Under the pieces are notes generated by a model. It had not been told where the DNA came from. It worked only from the letters and a program-made list of their open reading frames with translations, and made no database searches. Made by a program: the position numbers and the translations under genes. Below are positions 35,453-45,896 of a DNA stretch of 64,000 nucleotides, piece after piece; the stretch's first letter is position 1, and each line of letters begins with the position of its first letter. Origin of the DNA: Beijerinckia indica subsp. indica ATCC 9039 (GTDB taxonomy: Bacteria > Pseudomonadota > Alphaproteobacteria > Rhizobiales > Beijerinckiaceae); NCBI RefSeq assembly GCF_000019845.1, contig NC_010581.1:3229501-3293500 (forward strand), written 5' to 3'.

Positions 35453-36382
35453 TCAACGCTCAGCCTGCCAGCCTTTATATTCGGCGACATTATCACGTGT
35501 CACAAGTTTGGAGGGAATCAGAATCACATTCTGTTCGGGCTTGTTACCATTCAGCAACTCACTCCCAAGCTTGACCGCAAGTTGTGCGATTGCATAAGGG
35601 TCCTGGCTTGCAGAAGCATGAATATGTGTATTTGCTTTGAGAGCGACTTCGATATCGGGTGCACCATCAACCGACGTAATCATAATCTGGTCACGATGAA
35701 GCTGTTTAACAGCGAGATCGGAGCCGATCGCTTGCGGATCATTGATCGTGAAGACCGCGTCGATCTTGGGGAAGCGGGTGAGATAGCCCTGCATCACGTT
35801 CAAGCCTTGATCACGCGATCCTTTAGCATCTTGATCACTTGAAAGGATTTTGATGCCTGGCGCATTACTCAGCGCCTTCTTGCAACCGGCCACACGCTCG
35901 CGCACGGAAGACACCTGCGGACCGTTCTCGATGATGACATCACCTTTGCCGCCGAGCTTATCCACAATATATTGGCAGGAAATTTCACCAGCCTGCGTAT
36001 TGTCCGTGGTGATCACGATATCGGCGCCCTTGGCAGCTGTATCGACCGCGATGACAGGGATACCCGCCGCTTGGGCGCGTTTGATCGCTGGCTCCAGAGC
36101 CACAGGGTCACCGGGGTTGAGCAGAATCAGATCAACGCCGGAGGCGATGAAATTATCGATCTGCGTGAATTGCTTATTCAGGTCATAATCGAAACCTAGC
36201 GCTGTCACCTTGGCATTCGGATTGATTTTCTGAGCACTCGCTGCCGCACCCTTGGCCATTGCAACAAAAAAGGGATTGCCCATGGAGCCGAGCGAAAGCC
36301 CAATAGATTTCAACTCTTTAGCAGACGCTTGAGCCGTCATGAGAGCAACAATCGCCACGGCACTCATTAACACCTTTTTCAT
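35453..36382 (-). CDS. periplasmic sugar-binding protein of the ABC transporter
   Basis: Type I periplasmic binding protein (RbsB class), 309 aa, with a signal peptide ending ASA before KELKS. It shares SIGLSLGSMGNPFF, LLNPGDPVALEPAI and SVRERVAGCKKAL with its paralogue at 4084. ATG 36382 is chosen over 36388 because GGAGGG sits at the right distance. It is third in the operon ATPase-permease-binding protein-porin; the sugar kinase, mutarotase and ROK regulator across the divergent promoter suggest a hexose or pentose such as fructose or ribose. Confidence 0.9.
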   Translation of the reverse strand: MKKVLMSAVAIVALMTAQASAKELKSIGLSLGSMGNPFFVAMAKGAAASAQKINPNAKVTALGFDYDLNKQFTQIDNFIASGVDLILLNPGDPVALEPAIKRAQAAGIPVIAVDTAAKGADIVITTDNTQAGEISCQYIVDKLGGKGDVIIENGPQVSSVRERVAGCKKALSNAPGIKILSSDQDAKGSRDQGLNVMQGYLTRFPKIDAVFTINDPQAIGSDLAVKQLHRDQIMITSVDGAPDIEVALKANTHIHASASQDPYAIAQLAVKLGSELLNGNKPEQNVILIPSKLVTRDNVAEYKGWQAER

Positions 36383-36455
36383 ATTCATTCCCTCCACCAT
36401 TATTGGTCTTTTTTATCGCCCGAACCGCCAATTTTCGTGACGAACCATGAGCCTG

Positions 36456-37502
36456 TCAGGTACGGGCAGAACCCTTCAAGCGATAGCGATCAAGGGCGAC
36501 GGCACCGATGATAACGATACCCTTGATGATGAACTGCCAGATGTCGGATACACCTGTCAGGATCAAACCATTCGACAGAACCGCGATGATCAGCGCACCG
36601 ACCAAAGTCCCCCAAATCGAGCCGATGCCGCCGACGAAACTCGTCCCGCCGAGGATGACCGCTGCGATTGCATCGAGCTCATAGGATTGGCCGAGTTGAA
36701 GCCCGTTGGCTGCGAAAAGCCTCGCGGCCGACATGGCGCCTCCAAGACCCGAAAGCAGGCCGGAAAGGCTGTATACAAAGAGAAGGACGATCCAGACTTT
36801 GATACCAGACAGATGCGCCGCCGCCGGATTGCCACCGACCGCATAGATATGCATGCCGAGCACTGTGCGACGCAAGACGACCCAAGACACCACCACCACA
36901 GCAAAGGCAATGATGACCAGCCAAGGAATCCCAAACAAGGACGCATTGCCGATGAAAGCAAAGGACAGATCGGGATTGAAGACCGTAGTGTCATTGCCGA
37001 CGAGGCGCGCCAACCCACGCACAGCGGTCATCGAACCCAAAGTCACAATGAACGGCGGCAGTTTGAGAAAAGCGATGAGCAGTCCATTGGCGAGACCAAG
37101 CAGAAGCCCCGTCACCAGCGCCGCCGGTAAACCGAGGAAGCCGAGCCCCGGGATCAGAGAGGTCAGAACCGAGACCATGGCCGAAGCGGCAAGGATGGAA
37201 CCCACCGACAGATCGATGCCGCCTGTCAGAATGACGAAGGTCATACCAGCGGCCAGCACCGTATTGATCGAGGCCTGCTGCGCGACGATTGAAAGATTCT
37301 GCCAACTCAGAAAACGGCCTTCTGCCCAGGCGCCTTGTAGAGTGCCAGTCTCGGCATAACCCGTCAGCAATTGAAACATCAAGCTGATCAGGATCAGCAC
37401 CGGCAACATGCCGAGCGCCTGGAACAGTGGACCGAAGGCTATTCGGAGTCCGGTCCGGGGAGTATGCAAGCCAGGTGAGGATGTCGTGATCATGCGTGCC
37501 AC
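36456..37502 (-). CDS. ABC sugar transporter permease (RbsC/XylH class)
   Basis: Inner-membrane permease of 348 aa with about nine or ten helices. The class motifs ASINTVLAAGMTFVILTGGIDLSVGS, IVTLGSMTAVRGLARL and VILGGTSFVGGIGSIWGT are present in order (each is a hallmark of BPD-type-2 sugar permeases). It lies 45 nt after the ATPase gene and 73 nt before the binding-protein gene. It probably forms a homodimer with one two-domain ATPase. Confidence 0.92.
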   Translation of the reverse strand: MARMITTSSPGLHTPRTGLRIAFGPLFQALGMLPVLILISLMFQLLTGYAETGTLQGAWAEGRFLSWQNLSIVAQQASINTVLAAGMTFVILTGGIDLSVGSILAASAMVSVLTSLIPGLGFLGLPAALVTGLLLGLANGLLIAFLKLPPFIVTLGSMTAVRGLARLVGNDTTVFNPDLSFAFIGNASLFGIPWLVIIAFAVVVVSWVVLRRTVLGMHIYAVGGNPAAAHLSGIKVWIVLLFVYSLSGLLSGLGGAMSAARLFAANGLQLGQSYELDAIAAVILGGTSFVGGIGSIWGTLVGALIIAVLSNGLILTGVSDIWQFIIKGIVIIGAVALDRYRLKGSART

Positions 37503-37547
37503 TCTTTTGCGAAACGCTGGTTTACGAATGTGCGGAAGGAAGAGGCC

Positions 37548-39104
37548 TCAAGCGGCAACAGCAACCGCGTCGGCATCAGTCATCGTCGTGGTCAAGGCAA
37601 TGATATTTTCCTGAGTGATCGGTGGCGCGTCAGGCCCACCAACCGTTCCAGCGATACGCCCTTCGCTCATGACCAAAACACGATCACATACACCAACGAT
37701 TTCAGGCAGTTCGGAAGAGATGACGATGACGCCAATACCAGATTTCACAAGATCGTTGATCAACCGATAGATTTCGGATTTGGCACCAATATCGATGCCA
37801 CGCGTCGGTTCATCCAGAATGAGGACTCGCGGTTTCAATTCCAGCAGGCGCGACAACAAGACTTTCTGTTGATTGCCGCCGGAGAGAGCCCCAACCGGCG
37901 TCTTGGGAGATTTGACCTTGATGCTCAGATCACCAATCGCGGCATCCGCGCGCTCGCGGGCCTTGCCCAGTTTCAGGAAGCAGCCTTTGTACGCGTCGCG
38001 GCTGGCGACACCAAGATTGATGTTTTCCCCGACAGACATATCGAGAAACAAACCAAGCTGTTTGCGATCTTCCGTAAGATAGAGAAGGCCCGCTTCAATG
38101 GCCTCGGACACACTGGCGATTTTCTTTGATTCACCATTCAGCATGATGATGCCAGAGCGACGCCGGTCCACGCCATAGATCAGCCGCGCAAGTTCGGTGC
38201 GCCCAGATCCGACCAGGCCGGCAATTCCCAAAACCTCCCCTTCATGCAGATCGAAGGAACAGTCGAAAATCCGTTTGGAATCACCAATATTCTTGACCGA
38301 AAGAATGATGTTGCCACGACCATCGTGCGCGTCATGTTCTTTCTTATAAAATGAGGTGAGGTCGCGCCCGACCATCATCTTGACTACGGCATCAGGCGTA
38401 ATCTCGTCGTGATCCAGCGTGCCGATATAAGTGCCGTCGCGCAGGATCGAGACCCGGTCGGACAGAGCATAGATCTCATTCATGCGATGACTGATATAAA
38501 TGATCGAAAGGCCATCTTCACGGAGCGCCCGGACGGTTTCAAACAACCGATCGGTCTCGCGTTCAGTCAAAGTGGTCGTCGGCTCGTCCATGACAAGAAT
38601 ACGCGAATGAGCATGGACGGCGCGAGCAATCTCGACTAATTGCCGTTCAGCGATCGACAGAGACTGAACAAGATCCTTCGCTTGAAAAGTCGCGCCGAGC
38701 CGCTGCAAAACCTTGGCAGAACCAGCGATCATCGCGGCACGATCGACGAGCCCGCCGCGCCGGATCTCCCGACCAAGGTAAATATTCTCGGCCACCGTCA
38801 GATTGGGAGCGAGCGCCAGTTCCTGATAGATGATCGAAATACCAAGTTCCCTGGCGGCCAGCGGGCCCGTAATGGACACGGGTTTGTTGTCGAGCAGGAT
38901 CGTCGAGCCGGGGTCGGGAATATAGGCGCCCGACAAAATCTTCATCAAAGTGGACTTGCCGGCCCCGTTCTCACCCATCAAAGCGTGGATTTCCCCCTCG
39001 CGAATCTCGAGGGAAACATCGCGAAGCGCTTTTACGCTGCCGAAGGTTTTGGAGACATTGCGCATCTCAAGGATGGTCGTCCTCGCGTTTTGGGCGCGCG
39101 TCAT
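37548..39104 (-). CDS. ABC sugar transporter ATP-binding protein with two nucleotide-binding domains
   Basis: RbsA/MglA-like ATPase of 518 aa. Domain 1 has Walker [13 protein letters not shown], signature [13 protein letters not shown] and Walker [12 protein letters not shown]. Domain 2 has the degenerate Walker [14 protein letters not shown], signature [13 protein letters not shown] and [12 protein letters not shown]. It is the first gene of the transporter operon, divergent from the ROK regulator, so the shared 420-bp region should carry the regulated promoter. Confidence 0.93.
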   Translation of the reverse strand: MTRAQNARTTILEMRNVSKTFGSVKALRDVSLEIREGEIHALMGENGAGKSTLMKILSGAYIPDPGSTILLDNKPVSITGPLAARELGISIIYQELALAPNLTVAENIYLGREIRRGGLVDRAAMIAGSAKVLQRLGATFQAKDLVQSLSIAERQLVEIARAVHAHSRILVMDEPTTTLTERETDRLFETVRALREDGLSIIYISHRMNEIYALSDRVSILRDGTYIGTLDHDEITPDAVVKMMVGRDLTSFYKKEHDAHDGRGNIILSVKNIGDSKRIFDCSFDLHEGEVLGIAGLVGSGRTELARLIYGVDRRRSGIIMLNGESKKIASVSEAIEAGLLYLTEDRKQLGLFLDMSVGENINLGVASRDAYKGCFLKLGKARERADAAIGDLSIKVKSPKTPVGALSGGNQQKVLLSRLLELKPRVLILDEPTRGIDIGAKSEIYRLINDLVKSGIGVIVISSELPEIVGVCDRVLVMSEGRIAGTVGGPDAPPITQENIIALTTTMTDADAVAVAA

Positions 39105-39526
39105 GAGCCTTATCCTCCCGGATCTTTTTTGTTTGCCAGCGCGGAACCTGTCTCGACTTACGCCTCGACCGGCCTCTAGACGCCTGGATCACTGCGACGA
39201 ATAATCACACTGAATGATGAGCCCGTCAATATTTAATTCAAGATAATTTATTAATTGACAAAAGAGAGAATCGAGCTCACATTGGGCAATGATTTCATGC
39301 AAGCGGATTGAAAAGAAGCTTTTCATCGCTCAGGATCATAAATTAAAAGCAAAAGCTTAATTTTAAAGGGAGGAAGGGAAGTTCCAATCAGCCACGTCTA
39401 GCTCTCGTGATCTTGCTCAAAGTAATCGGCGGAATTTATTCCCGAGTCCGACTGCTTATTGTGCTCTTGGCTCATGACACCTAGCTTGGCTCGCAACGGA
39501 ATTTCACCTTTCAAGCGAGCGGCACC
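39105..39526. promoter_or_regulatory. divergent promoter region, ABC operon / ROK regulator
   Basis: About 420 bp, AT-rich between 39215 and 39370. An imperfect inverted repeat, AAATTAAAAGC with GCTTAATTT (about 39340-39363), is a candidate ROK operator. A strong AAGGGAGGAAGGG at 39365-39378 is not followed by a usable start codon at normal distance. Nothing else is recognised. Confidence 0.4.
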
Positions 39527-40762
39527 ATGGTCTTTGACCCGACCCTTACCCCGACATCAGCGTCCACTCCGGTTCGGGGCACTAATGTCATTGGCGTGCG
39601 GGCCTATAACGAGCGGCTCGTCCTTTCCCTCGTGCGCCGGCACGGGAGCCTCCCCAAAGCCGATATCACCAAACTCACCGGTCTTTCCGCGCAGACGATC
39701 TCAGTCATCGTGCGGGCGCTCGAAGCTGATGGTCTCCTTTTACGCATGGAACCTCGCCGCGGCCGCATCGGCCAGCCGTCCATTCCCTTACGGCTCGACC
39801 CCGATGGCGCCTATTCACTGGGCCTCAAGATCGGCCGGCGAAGCGCCCATGTCATTCTGATGGATTTCGTTGGAGAGATCCGTGCCCAGGCTCAATGGAC
39901 CTATGCCTATCCGGTTCCTAAGGACATTTTTGCGGGCTTCGAACCCGCCTTGCGGGAGGTCTTGGACGTTCTCACGCCGCAAGCACGACAACGCTTAGTT
40001 GGTCTTGGCGTCGCCGTTCCTTATGAATTGTGGAACTGGGCCGAACAAGTCGGAGCGCCAAGTGGCGCTCTCGACGCTTGGCGCGATGTCAACCTTCAAG
40101 CCGAGCTCGAGTTCAGATGTTCGTTTCCGGTGATCATCGCCAATGATATTACGGCGGCGAGCGGCGCCGAATTGATCTTTGGCAATGGCAATAAATATCC
40201 CGATTTTGTGTATTTCTTCATTGGCGCCTTCATCGGCGGCGGTGTTGTGCTCGGCGGCAGTCTCTATCCGGGCCGGCGCAGCAATGCTGGCGCGCTTGGC
40301 TCCCTGCCTGTCCCCGCCTCTTCCAGATCGGATGGCGGCACGGAGCAACTCATTCGTTCAGCGTCCCTCTACCGGTTGGAACAGCGGCTTCTCGCCCAAG
40401 GGCATGATCGCGGCTCGATGTTCAAACTGCCGATGGAGTGGCAGCCTTTCGAACCCTTTCTCAGCGAATGGATCGAGGAAGCCTCGGCAAGCCTTGCCCA
40501 TGCGATTGTGGCGGCAGTCTCCATTATCGATTTCGGCGCGGCCATCATCGATGGCGCCTTCCCCTCCGATGTCCGTCAACGCCTTGTCGAAGGTGTGCGC
40601 GAGAAGATCGCTGCAATGGATACGCAGGGATTATTGCCTTTCGATGTAATCGAGGGTGCCGTCGGCATCAATGCGCGCTCGATCGGTGCAGCGAGCCTTC
40701 CGCTTTTTGCGCGGTTTCTGCTCGATCGTGATGTTCTCTTCAAGGAAGAAGCACCATGCTGA
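39527..40762 (+). CDS. ROK-family transcriptional regulator
   Basis: Repressor of 411 aa. An N-terminal winged helix-turn-helix (ADITKLTGLSAQTISVIVRALEADGLL, here shortened in meaning to residues 40-65) is followed by a ROK sugar-kinase-like domain with FIGAFIGGGVVLGG and SNAGALGSLPV. The zinc-binding Cys cluster of glucose-kinase ROKs is not seen. A stop codon at 39482 in frame rules out a much longer N-terminus. It heads the mutarotase-kinase operon and faces the ABC transporter genes, so it most likely senses the imported sugar. Confidence 0.88.
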   Translation: MVFDPTLTPTSASTPVRGTNVIGVRAYNERLVLSLVRRHGSLPKADITKLTGLSAQTISVIVRALEADGLLLRMEPRRGRIGQPSIPLRLDPDGAYSLGLKIGRRSAHVILMDFVGEIRAQAQWTYAYPVPKDIFAGFEPALREVLDVLTPQARQRLVGLGVAVPYELWNWAEQVGAPSGALDAWRDVNLQAELEFRCSFPVIIANDITAASGAELIFGNGNKYPDFVYFFIGAFIGGGVVLGGSLYPGRRSNAGALGSLPVPASSRSDGGTEQLIRSASLYRLEQRLLAQGHDRGSMFKLPMEWQPFEPFLSEWIEEASASLAHAIVAAVSIIDFGAAIIDGAFPSDVRQRLVEGVREKIAAMDTQGLLPFDVIEGAVGINARSIGAASLPLFARFLLDRDVLFKEEAPC

Positions 40763-41208
40763 AAGGAATCGATCCCATCCTCAGCCCCGAATTCTTAAGT
40801 ATCTTGCGGGCCATGGGGCATGGCGATGAAATCGCGATCGTCGATGCCAATTATCCGGCCGAGGCCCATGCCCGGCGTTGCGTGCGCGCCGATGGCCATG
40901 ATCTTCCGGCGCTGCTCGACGCGCTGCTATCCTTGATGCCGCTCGACCGCGCTGTCGATGAGGCGGTATTTCGTCCGGTCCCTGCCGGCGATGCAAAAGG
41001 TCTCGAAGCGACGGCGGCGCTGCATAGCGAATATGAAACTCTGGTCGCTAAACATGATCCGGGCATCAAGGTTGTGCCCCTCAAGGGCGCTGCCTTCTAC
41101 GACCGCGTCAAGGGCGCCTATGCGATCGTCGCTTCGGGAGAGCGGCGGCTCTACGGCAATATCGTTCTGCGTAAGGGCGTCATTCACTCGAATGGAAGTC
41201 ACCTATGA
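40756..41208 (+). CDS. RbsD/FucU-type sugar mutarotase
   Basis: Sugar anomer converter of 150 aa in the RbsD/FucU family. The N-terminal ILRAMGHGDEIAIVDANYPA carries the catalytic His and Asp, and the end ERRLYGNIVLRKG contains the expected Tyr-Gly-Asn. It overlaps the ROK gene by 7 nt and the kinase gene by 4 nt. It would speed interconversion of the sugar anomers taken up before phosphorylation. Confidence 0.9.
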   Translation: MLKGIDPILSPEFLSILRAMGHGDEIAIVDANYPAEAHARRCVRADGHDLPALLDALLSLMPLDRAVDEAVFRPVPAGDAKGLEATAALHSEYETLVAKHDPGIKVVPLKGAAFYDRVKGAYAIVASGERRLYGNIVLRKGVIHSNGSHL

Positions 41209-42173
41209 TCCTGGTCTGCGGCGAGGCTCTGATCGATTTCTTCGTGTCCGAAACGCCTGCTGGCGGGCTGAAGACAGAGGCCGTGCTCGGCGGCTCTCCC
41301 TTCAATGTCGCCATCGCTTTGGCTCGTCTCGGCGAACAGGCCTCCTTCTGCGGTGGCCTGTCCTCTGATCATTTCGGCTCGCTGCTCACGGCGCGCCTAG
41401 TACGAGAACATGTTGATCTCACCTATTCAGTCCGCTCCGATTGCCTGACGACGCTCAGCATTGTTGCGACCGATAGCGCCGGCCATCCGACTTATGCCTT
41501 CCACGGCGAAGGCAAGGCCGACCGGCAGGTGACCGAGGCCGATCTTTCCGCGCCTTTGCGTGATGACATCAAGGCCATCACTTTCGGGTCTTATACCCTG
41601 GCGGTCACACCGGTCTCGGATGCCTATCTCGCCTTGGCACGCCGGGAAGCTTCCCGGCGGGTGATTTCGCTCGATCCTAATTTACGGCCGACGGTCACCC
41701 CCGACATGGCCGCCTGGCGGCGACGGTTCAATGATTTTCTGGCAATTGCCGATATCGTCAAGGCGAGCGAGGAAGATATTGCGATCGCCTATGGCGCGGA
41801 GGCCGATATCGCCGATATTGCGGAAAGCTGGCTGAAGGCGGGTGCCGCCCTCGTTTTGATTACGCGTGGACCGGATGGCGCGATCGGTTTCCTGAAAAGC
41901 GGTGAGCGCGTCACTGTGCCGGGCCGATCCATCACGGTCGTCGATACGGTCGGCGCTGGCGACACGTTTCATGCGGCCTTGCTGGCAGATCTTGGCCGCC
42001 AAGGCATGCTGCATAAGTCAAAATTACGCGATCTGAACACAGAAGGTTTACGGCGGACGATGCATTATGCCGTCGCGGCCTCATCGATCACCTGTACCAG
42101 ACAGGGAGCGGACCTGCCGACGCATGAGGAAGTTCTTGCGGTCCTTCACATGGATAACGTCTGCAACGTTTAA
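41205..42173 (+). CDS. PfkB-family sugar kinase (fructokinase-like)
   Basis: Ribokinase-fold kinase of 322 aa. N-terminal CGEALIDFFVS, substrate-binding GGSPFNVAIALARLG, and the anion-hole/catalytic motif DTVGAGDTFHAALLA with the base Asp are present. It resembles fructokinases but ribokinase-like substrates cannot be excluded. It overlaps the mutarotase gene (ATGA) and is followed by a hairpin repeat, then zwf. Its product sugar phosphate would feed zwf directly or after isomerisation. Confidence 0.88.
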   Translation: MILVCGEALIDFFVSETPAGGLKTEAVLGGSPFNVAIALARLGEQASFCGGLSSDHFGSLLTARLVREHVDLTYSVRSDCLTTLSIVATDSAGHPTYAFHGEGKADRQVTEADLSAPLRDDIKAITFGSYTLAVTPVSDAYLALARREASRRVISLDPNLRPTVTPDMAAWRRRFNDFLAIADIVKASEEDIAIAYGAEADIADIAESWLKAGAALVLITRGPDGAIGFLKSGERVTVPGRSITVVDTVGAGDTFHAALLADLGRQGMLHKSKLRDLNTEGLRRTMHYAVAASSITCTRQGADLPTHEEVLAVLHMDNVCNV

Positions 42174-42278
42174 GAGCCGAAGAGCTCAAATCAAGCAACC
42201 AGAAGCCCATCGTGTAACAATCGAAGCATAATAAGCCCCAAGCCGCTAGGCCCAGGCAAGCTCAGTATGGCCCCCTAG

Positions 42279-42377
42279 TATCCACCCTCATTGAAGTGTG
42301 CTCGTCGCGGTTCAATGAGGACAAGTGGATACGGTTTAAAAAAGCGACGTATCGAGAATCTGTGATTCTCGATACGT
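42279..42377 (+). repeat. two-hairpin intergenic repeat, copy C
   Basis: Third copy of the element at 3771 and 5093. The first stem-loop (TATCCAC/GTGGATA with CTCATTGAA/TTCAATGAG) is followed by GGTTTAAAAAAGCGACG and a perfect 14-bp hairpin, ACGTATCGAGAATC (42347-42360) with its complement (42364-42377) around TGT. Like copy A it begins right after CTAG. It lies between the sugar kinase and zwf. Confidence 0.87.
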
Positions 42378-42469
42378 GACATCAGACATCGGGGCCGCCG
42401 GTTTTGAAGTCGCATCGAATTGATCGAAAGCGCATTGACGCTCGGGATCGAAGCAAGGAACATCCCAAC

Positions 42470-43948
42470 ATGGTTTCCCGTATCGTGAAGGTCGACCCTT
42501 TCGATCTCGTCGTCTTCGGCGGGACGGGCGATCTCGCCTATCGCAAACTCTATCCGGCCCTCTTCCGGCGATTTCTTGACGAGCAATTGACACAGCCGAC
42601 GCGCATTTTCTCGGTTTCCCGGCAGCCGGTCGAGACTGATGTTTTCCGCGCGACCGTCGCCAAATCGCTGCAAGATATTTCCGGCTTTGAACGGGCGCAG
42701 ATCGACGCGGCCAAAGACTTTTTGTCGATGATCGAATATGTCGCCGTCGACGGGAATGGCGAGGCCGGCTGGGACGATCTCAAAACCCAGCTTGGCGATG
42801 ACCCCGACCGCGTGCGCGCCTTTTATCTCGCGACCAGTCCGGACCTCTTCGGGCCCATCGCGACACGGCTTTCGGCGCATGGCTTGGTGACGCCGCAGGC
42901 CCGCATCATCGTCGAGAAACCGCTCGGCAAGGATGGTGTCTCGGCTGCGCGCATCAATGACGCCATCGGCGCCGTCTTCGCCGAGGATCGAATTTATCGC
43001 ATCGATCATTATCTCGGTAAGGAGACCGTGCAAAATCTGATGGTGCTGCGTTTCGCCAATGCTCTTTTCGAGCCTTTGTGGAATGCCGCCCATATCGATC
43101 ATGTGCAGATCACCGTCGCCGAAAGCCTTGGTGTCGAAGGACGCGCCGCTTATTACAACACGGCCGGCGCCCTGCGCGACATGGTCCAGAACCATCTTCT
43201 GCAGCTTCTCTGTCTCATCGCCATGGAGCCGCCGAGCGCTTTGGACGCCGATGCGATGCGCGATGAGAAATTGAAAGTGCTGCGCGCGCTGCGGCCCATC
43301 GACGAGCAGAATATCGCTTCGCTCACTGTCCGCGGCCAGTATCGCGCCGGCAGCGCCCATGGTAGCGCGGTACCGGGCTATCTCGATGAATTGGGACAGC
43401 ACACCAGCATGACCGAGACCTTCGTCGCCCTGAAGGCCGAGGTCTTGAACTGGCGCTGGGCGGGTGTCCCCTTCTATTTGCGCACAGGCAAGAGACTCGC
43501 CTCGCGGGTCTCGGAAATCGTCGTCGCGTTCCGCCCCATCCCGCATTCGGTGTTTGGCGCCTCGGTCGGCGCCATCGCCGCCAACCGGCTGGTCTTGCGC
43601 CTGCAACCCGATGAAGGCGTCAAGCTTTGGCTCATGATCAAGGACCCGGGTCCCGGCGGCATGCGCCTTCAGCATGTCCCTCTCGACATGACTTTCGCCG
43701 AAGCCTTCCACATGCGCAACCCGGATGCCTATGAGCGTCTGTTGCTCGATGTCGTGCGTGGCAATCAGACCCTCTTCATGCGCCGCGATGAGGTCGAGGC
43801 CGCCTGGCGTTGGATCGATCCGATACTCGATGCTTGGCGCAATAGCGGCGAGGCTCCCAAATCCTATACGGCCGGCACTTGGGGTCCCTCGGCCTCGATC
43901 GCCTTGATCGAGCGCGACGGTCGAACCTGGCTCGAGGAAAGCAACTGA
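42470..43948 (+). CDS. zwf: glucose-6-phosphate 1-dehydrogenase
   Basis: First enzyme of the ED and pentose phosphate routes, giving 6-phosphogluconolactone and NAD(P)H. Length 492 aa. N-terminal [18 protein letters not shown], the active-site [14 protein letters not shown] and [10 protein letters not shown], and [11 protein letters not shown] are all seen. ATG 42470 (MVSRIVKV) follows AAGGA; the frame upstream runs into the repeat. A GC-rich stem and T-run after the stop separates it from edd. Confidence 0.95.
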   Translation: MVSRIVKVDPFDLVVFGGTGDLAYRKLYPALFRRFLDEQLTQPTRIFSVSRQPVETDVFRATVAKSLQDISGFERAQIDAAKDFLSMIEYVAVDGNGEAGWDDLKTQLGDDPDRVRAFYLATSPDLFGPIATRLSAHGLVTPQARIIVEKPLGKDGVSAARINDAIGAVFAEDRIYRIDHYLGKETVQNLMVLRFANALFEPLWNAAHIDHVQITVAESLGVEGRAAYYNTAGALRDMVQNHLLQLLCLIAMEPPSALDADAMRDEKLKVLRALRPIDEQNIASLTVRGQYRAGSAHGSAVPGYLDELGQHTSMTETFVALKAEVLNWRWAGVPFYLRTGKRLASRVSEIVVAFRPIPHSVFGASVGAIAANRLVLRLQPDEGVKLWLMIKDPGPGGMRLQHVPLDMTFAEAFHMRNPDAYERLLLDVVRGNQTLFMRRDEVEAAWRWIDPILDAWRNSGEAPKSYTAGTWGPSASIALIERDGRTWLEESN

Positions 43949-43952
43949 CGAA

Positions 43953-43990
43953 AGCGCGCGCAGCACGAAAGCCAGCGCGCTGCATTTTTT
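43953..43990 (+). terminator. terminator-like hairpin between zwf and edd
   Basis: AGCGCGC (43953-43959) pairs with GCGCGCT (43975-43981), closely followed by a run of six T (43985-43990). Partial read-through would still reach edd, which has its own strong ribosome binding site. Confidence 0.65.
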
Positions 43991-44054
43991 AGAACGCATC
44001 AGATTGGTTCCAAAAGTGGACGCTACTTCTGGGACCGATGATCTGGGAGGAACC

Positions 44055-45896
44055 ATGACCATCGAAGCGACGATCAACGCCCGGATCGGGGACGTGACGG
44101 AACGGGTGGCGCGGCGCAGTCATGACCAGCGCCGTCGCTATCTCGACCGGATCGAGCAGGCAGCCAGCGCCAAACCGCAACGCCAAAAGCTTGGCTGCGC
44201 CAATCAGGCCCATGGTTTTGCCGCCTGTGGTGCTGAGGACAAGGTCATGCTGCGCGCCGGCGATGGCGCCAATCTCGCGATCGTCACCGCCTATAACGAC
44301 ATGCTTTCAGCGCATCAGCCTTATGAGCATTTTCCCGAATTGATTCGCGCGGCGGCGCGGGCGGCGGGCGGCACAGCCCAGGTGGCCGGCGGCGTGCCTG
44401 CGATGTGCGACGGCATCACCCAGGGCGAGGCCGGCATGGAGCTGTCGCTTTTCTCGCGTGATGTCATTGCCCTTTCCACAGCGGTGGCCCTCTCGCACCA
44501 GACCTTCGACGCCGCCGTCTATCTCGGCATCTGCGATAAGATCGTGCCGGGTCTCGTTATTGGTGCCTTGTCTTTCGGCCATCTGCCTGCAGTGTTCATC
44601 CCCTCGGGGCCAATGACGTCTGGCGTGCCGAATAGCGAGAAAGCCAAGGTCCGCCAACTGTTCGCGGAAGGCAAGGTCGACCGCGCCGCCTTGCTCGATA
44701 TCGAAGCCAAATCCTATCACGGCGTCGGGACCTGCACCTTCTACGGTACCGCCAATACCAATCAGATGCTGATGGAAATCATGGGTCTGCATCTGCCGGG
44801 CTCGTCCTTCGTCACGCCCAACACGCCGCTGCGCCAAGCCCTGACCCGCGCGGCGGCGGAGCGCGCCATGGCCATCACGACTTTCGGCAATGATTATACG
44901 CCAATCGGCCGGATGCTCGACGAGCGCGCTTTCATTAATGGCATTGTCGGCTTGAATGCGACAGGTGGCTCGACCAACCACACTTTGCATCTCGTCGCTA
45001 TGGCGGCGGCGGCGGGGCTGACGCTCGATTGGCAGGATTTCGCCGATCTCGCCGAGGTGACGCCCCTCTTGACCCGCATCTATCCGAACGGCACGGCGGA
45101 TGTGAATCATTTCCATGCGGCGGGCGGCATGGGCTTCCTCATCCGTGAATTGATCGGCGCGGGCCTGTTGCACAAGAACGCAACGACCGTATTCGGCCAG
45201 AGCCTTGGCTCTTACGTGCAGGAACCCTGGCTCGACGCTGATGGGGCGCTTGCCTGGCGCGACGGCGCGGCCAAGACCGGTGACGAAACCATCTTGCGCG
45301 GTGTAGACAAGCCCTTCCAGCCGACCGGCGGGTTGCGCGTATTGAATGGCGATCTCGGCCGGGCGGTCATCAAAACCTCGGCTGTCGCGGCGGAGCGGCA
45401 TGTCATCGAGGCGCCGGCCCGCATCTTCCATTCGCAAGAGGCTTTGCAAACAGCCTTCAAAGCGGGCGAGCTCGAACAGGATTTTATCGCCGTCGTGCGC
45501 TTTCAAGGGCCCAAGGCGATCGGCATGCCGGAATTGCACAAATTGATGCCGCCTTTGGGGATCTTGCAGGATCGCGGGTTCAAGGTCGCGCTCGTCACCG
45601 ACGGCAGATTGTCCGGCGCTTCCGGCAAAGTCCCCTCTGCCATTCACGTCACGCCGGAAGCCGCCGAAGGTGGCCCGATCGCCAAAGTGCGCGAGGGCGA
45701 TCTGATCCGGCTCGATGCGGTCGCGGGCACGCTGACCGTGCTGATCGATCCCGCCGAATGGGCGGCACGCACGCCGGTCACGGAAGATCTCTCCTCTTCG
45801 CATTATGGTATCGGGCGCGAGCTATTCTCGACCTTCCGCGCCTCCGTCGGAGCGGCGGATGCCGGCGCCAGCATTTTCTCAGGAGTTCCGGCATGA
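44055..45896 (+). CDS. edd: 6-phosphogluconate dehydratase
   Basis: Makes KDPG from 6-phosphogluconate. IlvD/Edd-family Fe-S dehydratase of 613 aa. Cluster-ligand cysteines lie in [22 protein letters not shown] and [14 protein letters not shown], and HGVGTC and [10 protein letters not shown] are family marks. ATG 44055 follows GGGAGG. The stop overlaps the eda start (ATGA). No pgl gene for lactone hydrolysis is seen between zwf and edd. Confidence 0.95.
   Translation: MTIEATINARIGDVTERVARRSHDQRRRYLDRIEQAASAKPQRQKLGCANQAHGFAACGAEDKVMLRAGDGANLAIVTAYNDMLSAHQPYEHFPELIRAAARAAGGTAQVAGGVPAMCDGITQGEAGMELSLFSRDVIALSTAVALSHQTFDAAVYLGICDKIVPGLVIGALSFGHLPAVFIPSGPMTSGVPNSEKAKVRQLFAEGKVDRAALLDIEAKSYHGVGTCTFYGTANTNQMLMEIMGLHLPGSSFVTPNTPLRQALTRAAAERAMAITTFGNDYTPIGRMLDERAFINGIVGLNATGGSTNHTLHLVAMAAAAGLTLDWQDFADLAEVTPLLTRIYPNGTADVNHFHAAGGMGFLIRELIGAGLLHKNATTVFGQSLGSYVQEPWLDADGALAWRDGAAKTGDETILRGVDKPFQPTGGLRVLNGDLGRAVIKTSAVAAERHVIEAPARIFHSQEALQTAFKAGELEQDFIAVVRFQGPKAIGMPELHKLMPPLGILQDRGFKVALVTDGRLSGASGKVPSAIHVTPEAAEGGPIAKVREGDLIRLDAVAGTLTVLIDPAEWAARTPVTEDLSSSHYGIGRELFSTFRASVGAADAGASIFSGVPA

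Noticed and set aside
39365..39482. A short leader peptide after the strong AAGGGAGGAAGGG site upstream of the ROK gene
   Set aside because: The only following frame starts with GTG about 27 nt away, far beyond normal spacing, and its sequence is not distinctive.
42275..44077. A 600-codon open frame on the minus strand opposite zwf
   Set aside because: It is antisense to a fully conserved zwf, has Arg/Asp/Ile-rich shadow composition and no family motif. GC-rich genes here often leave long antisense frames.
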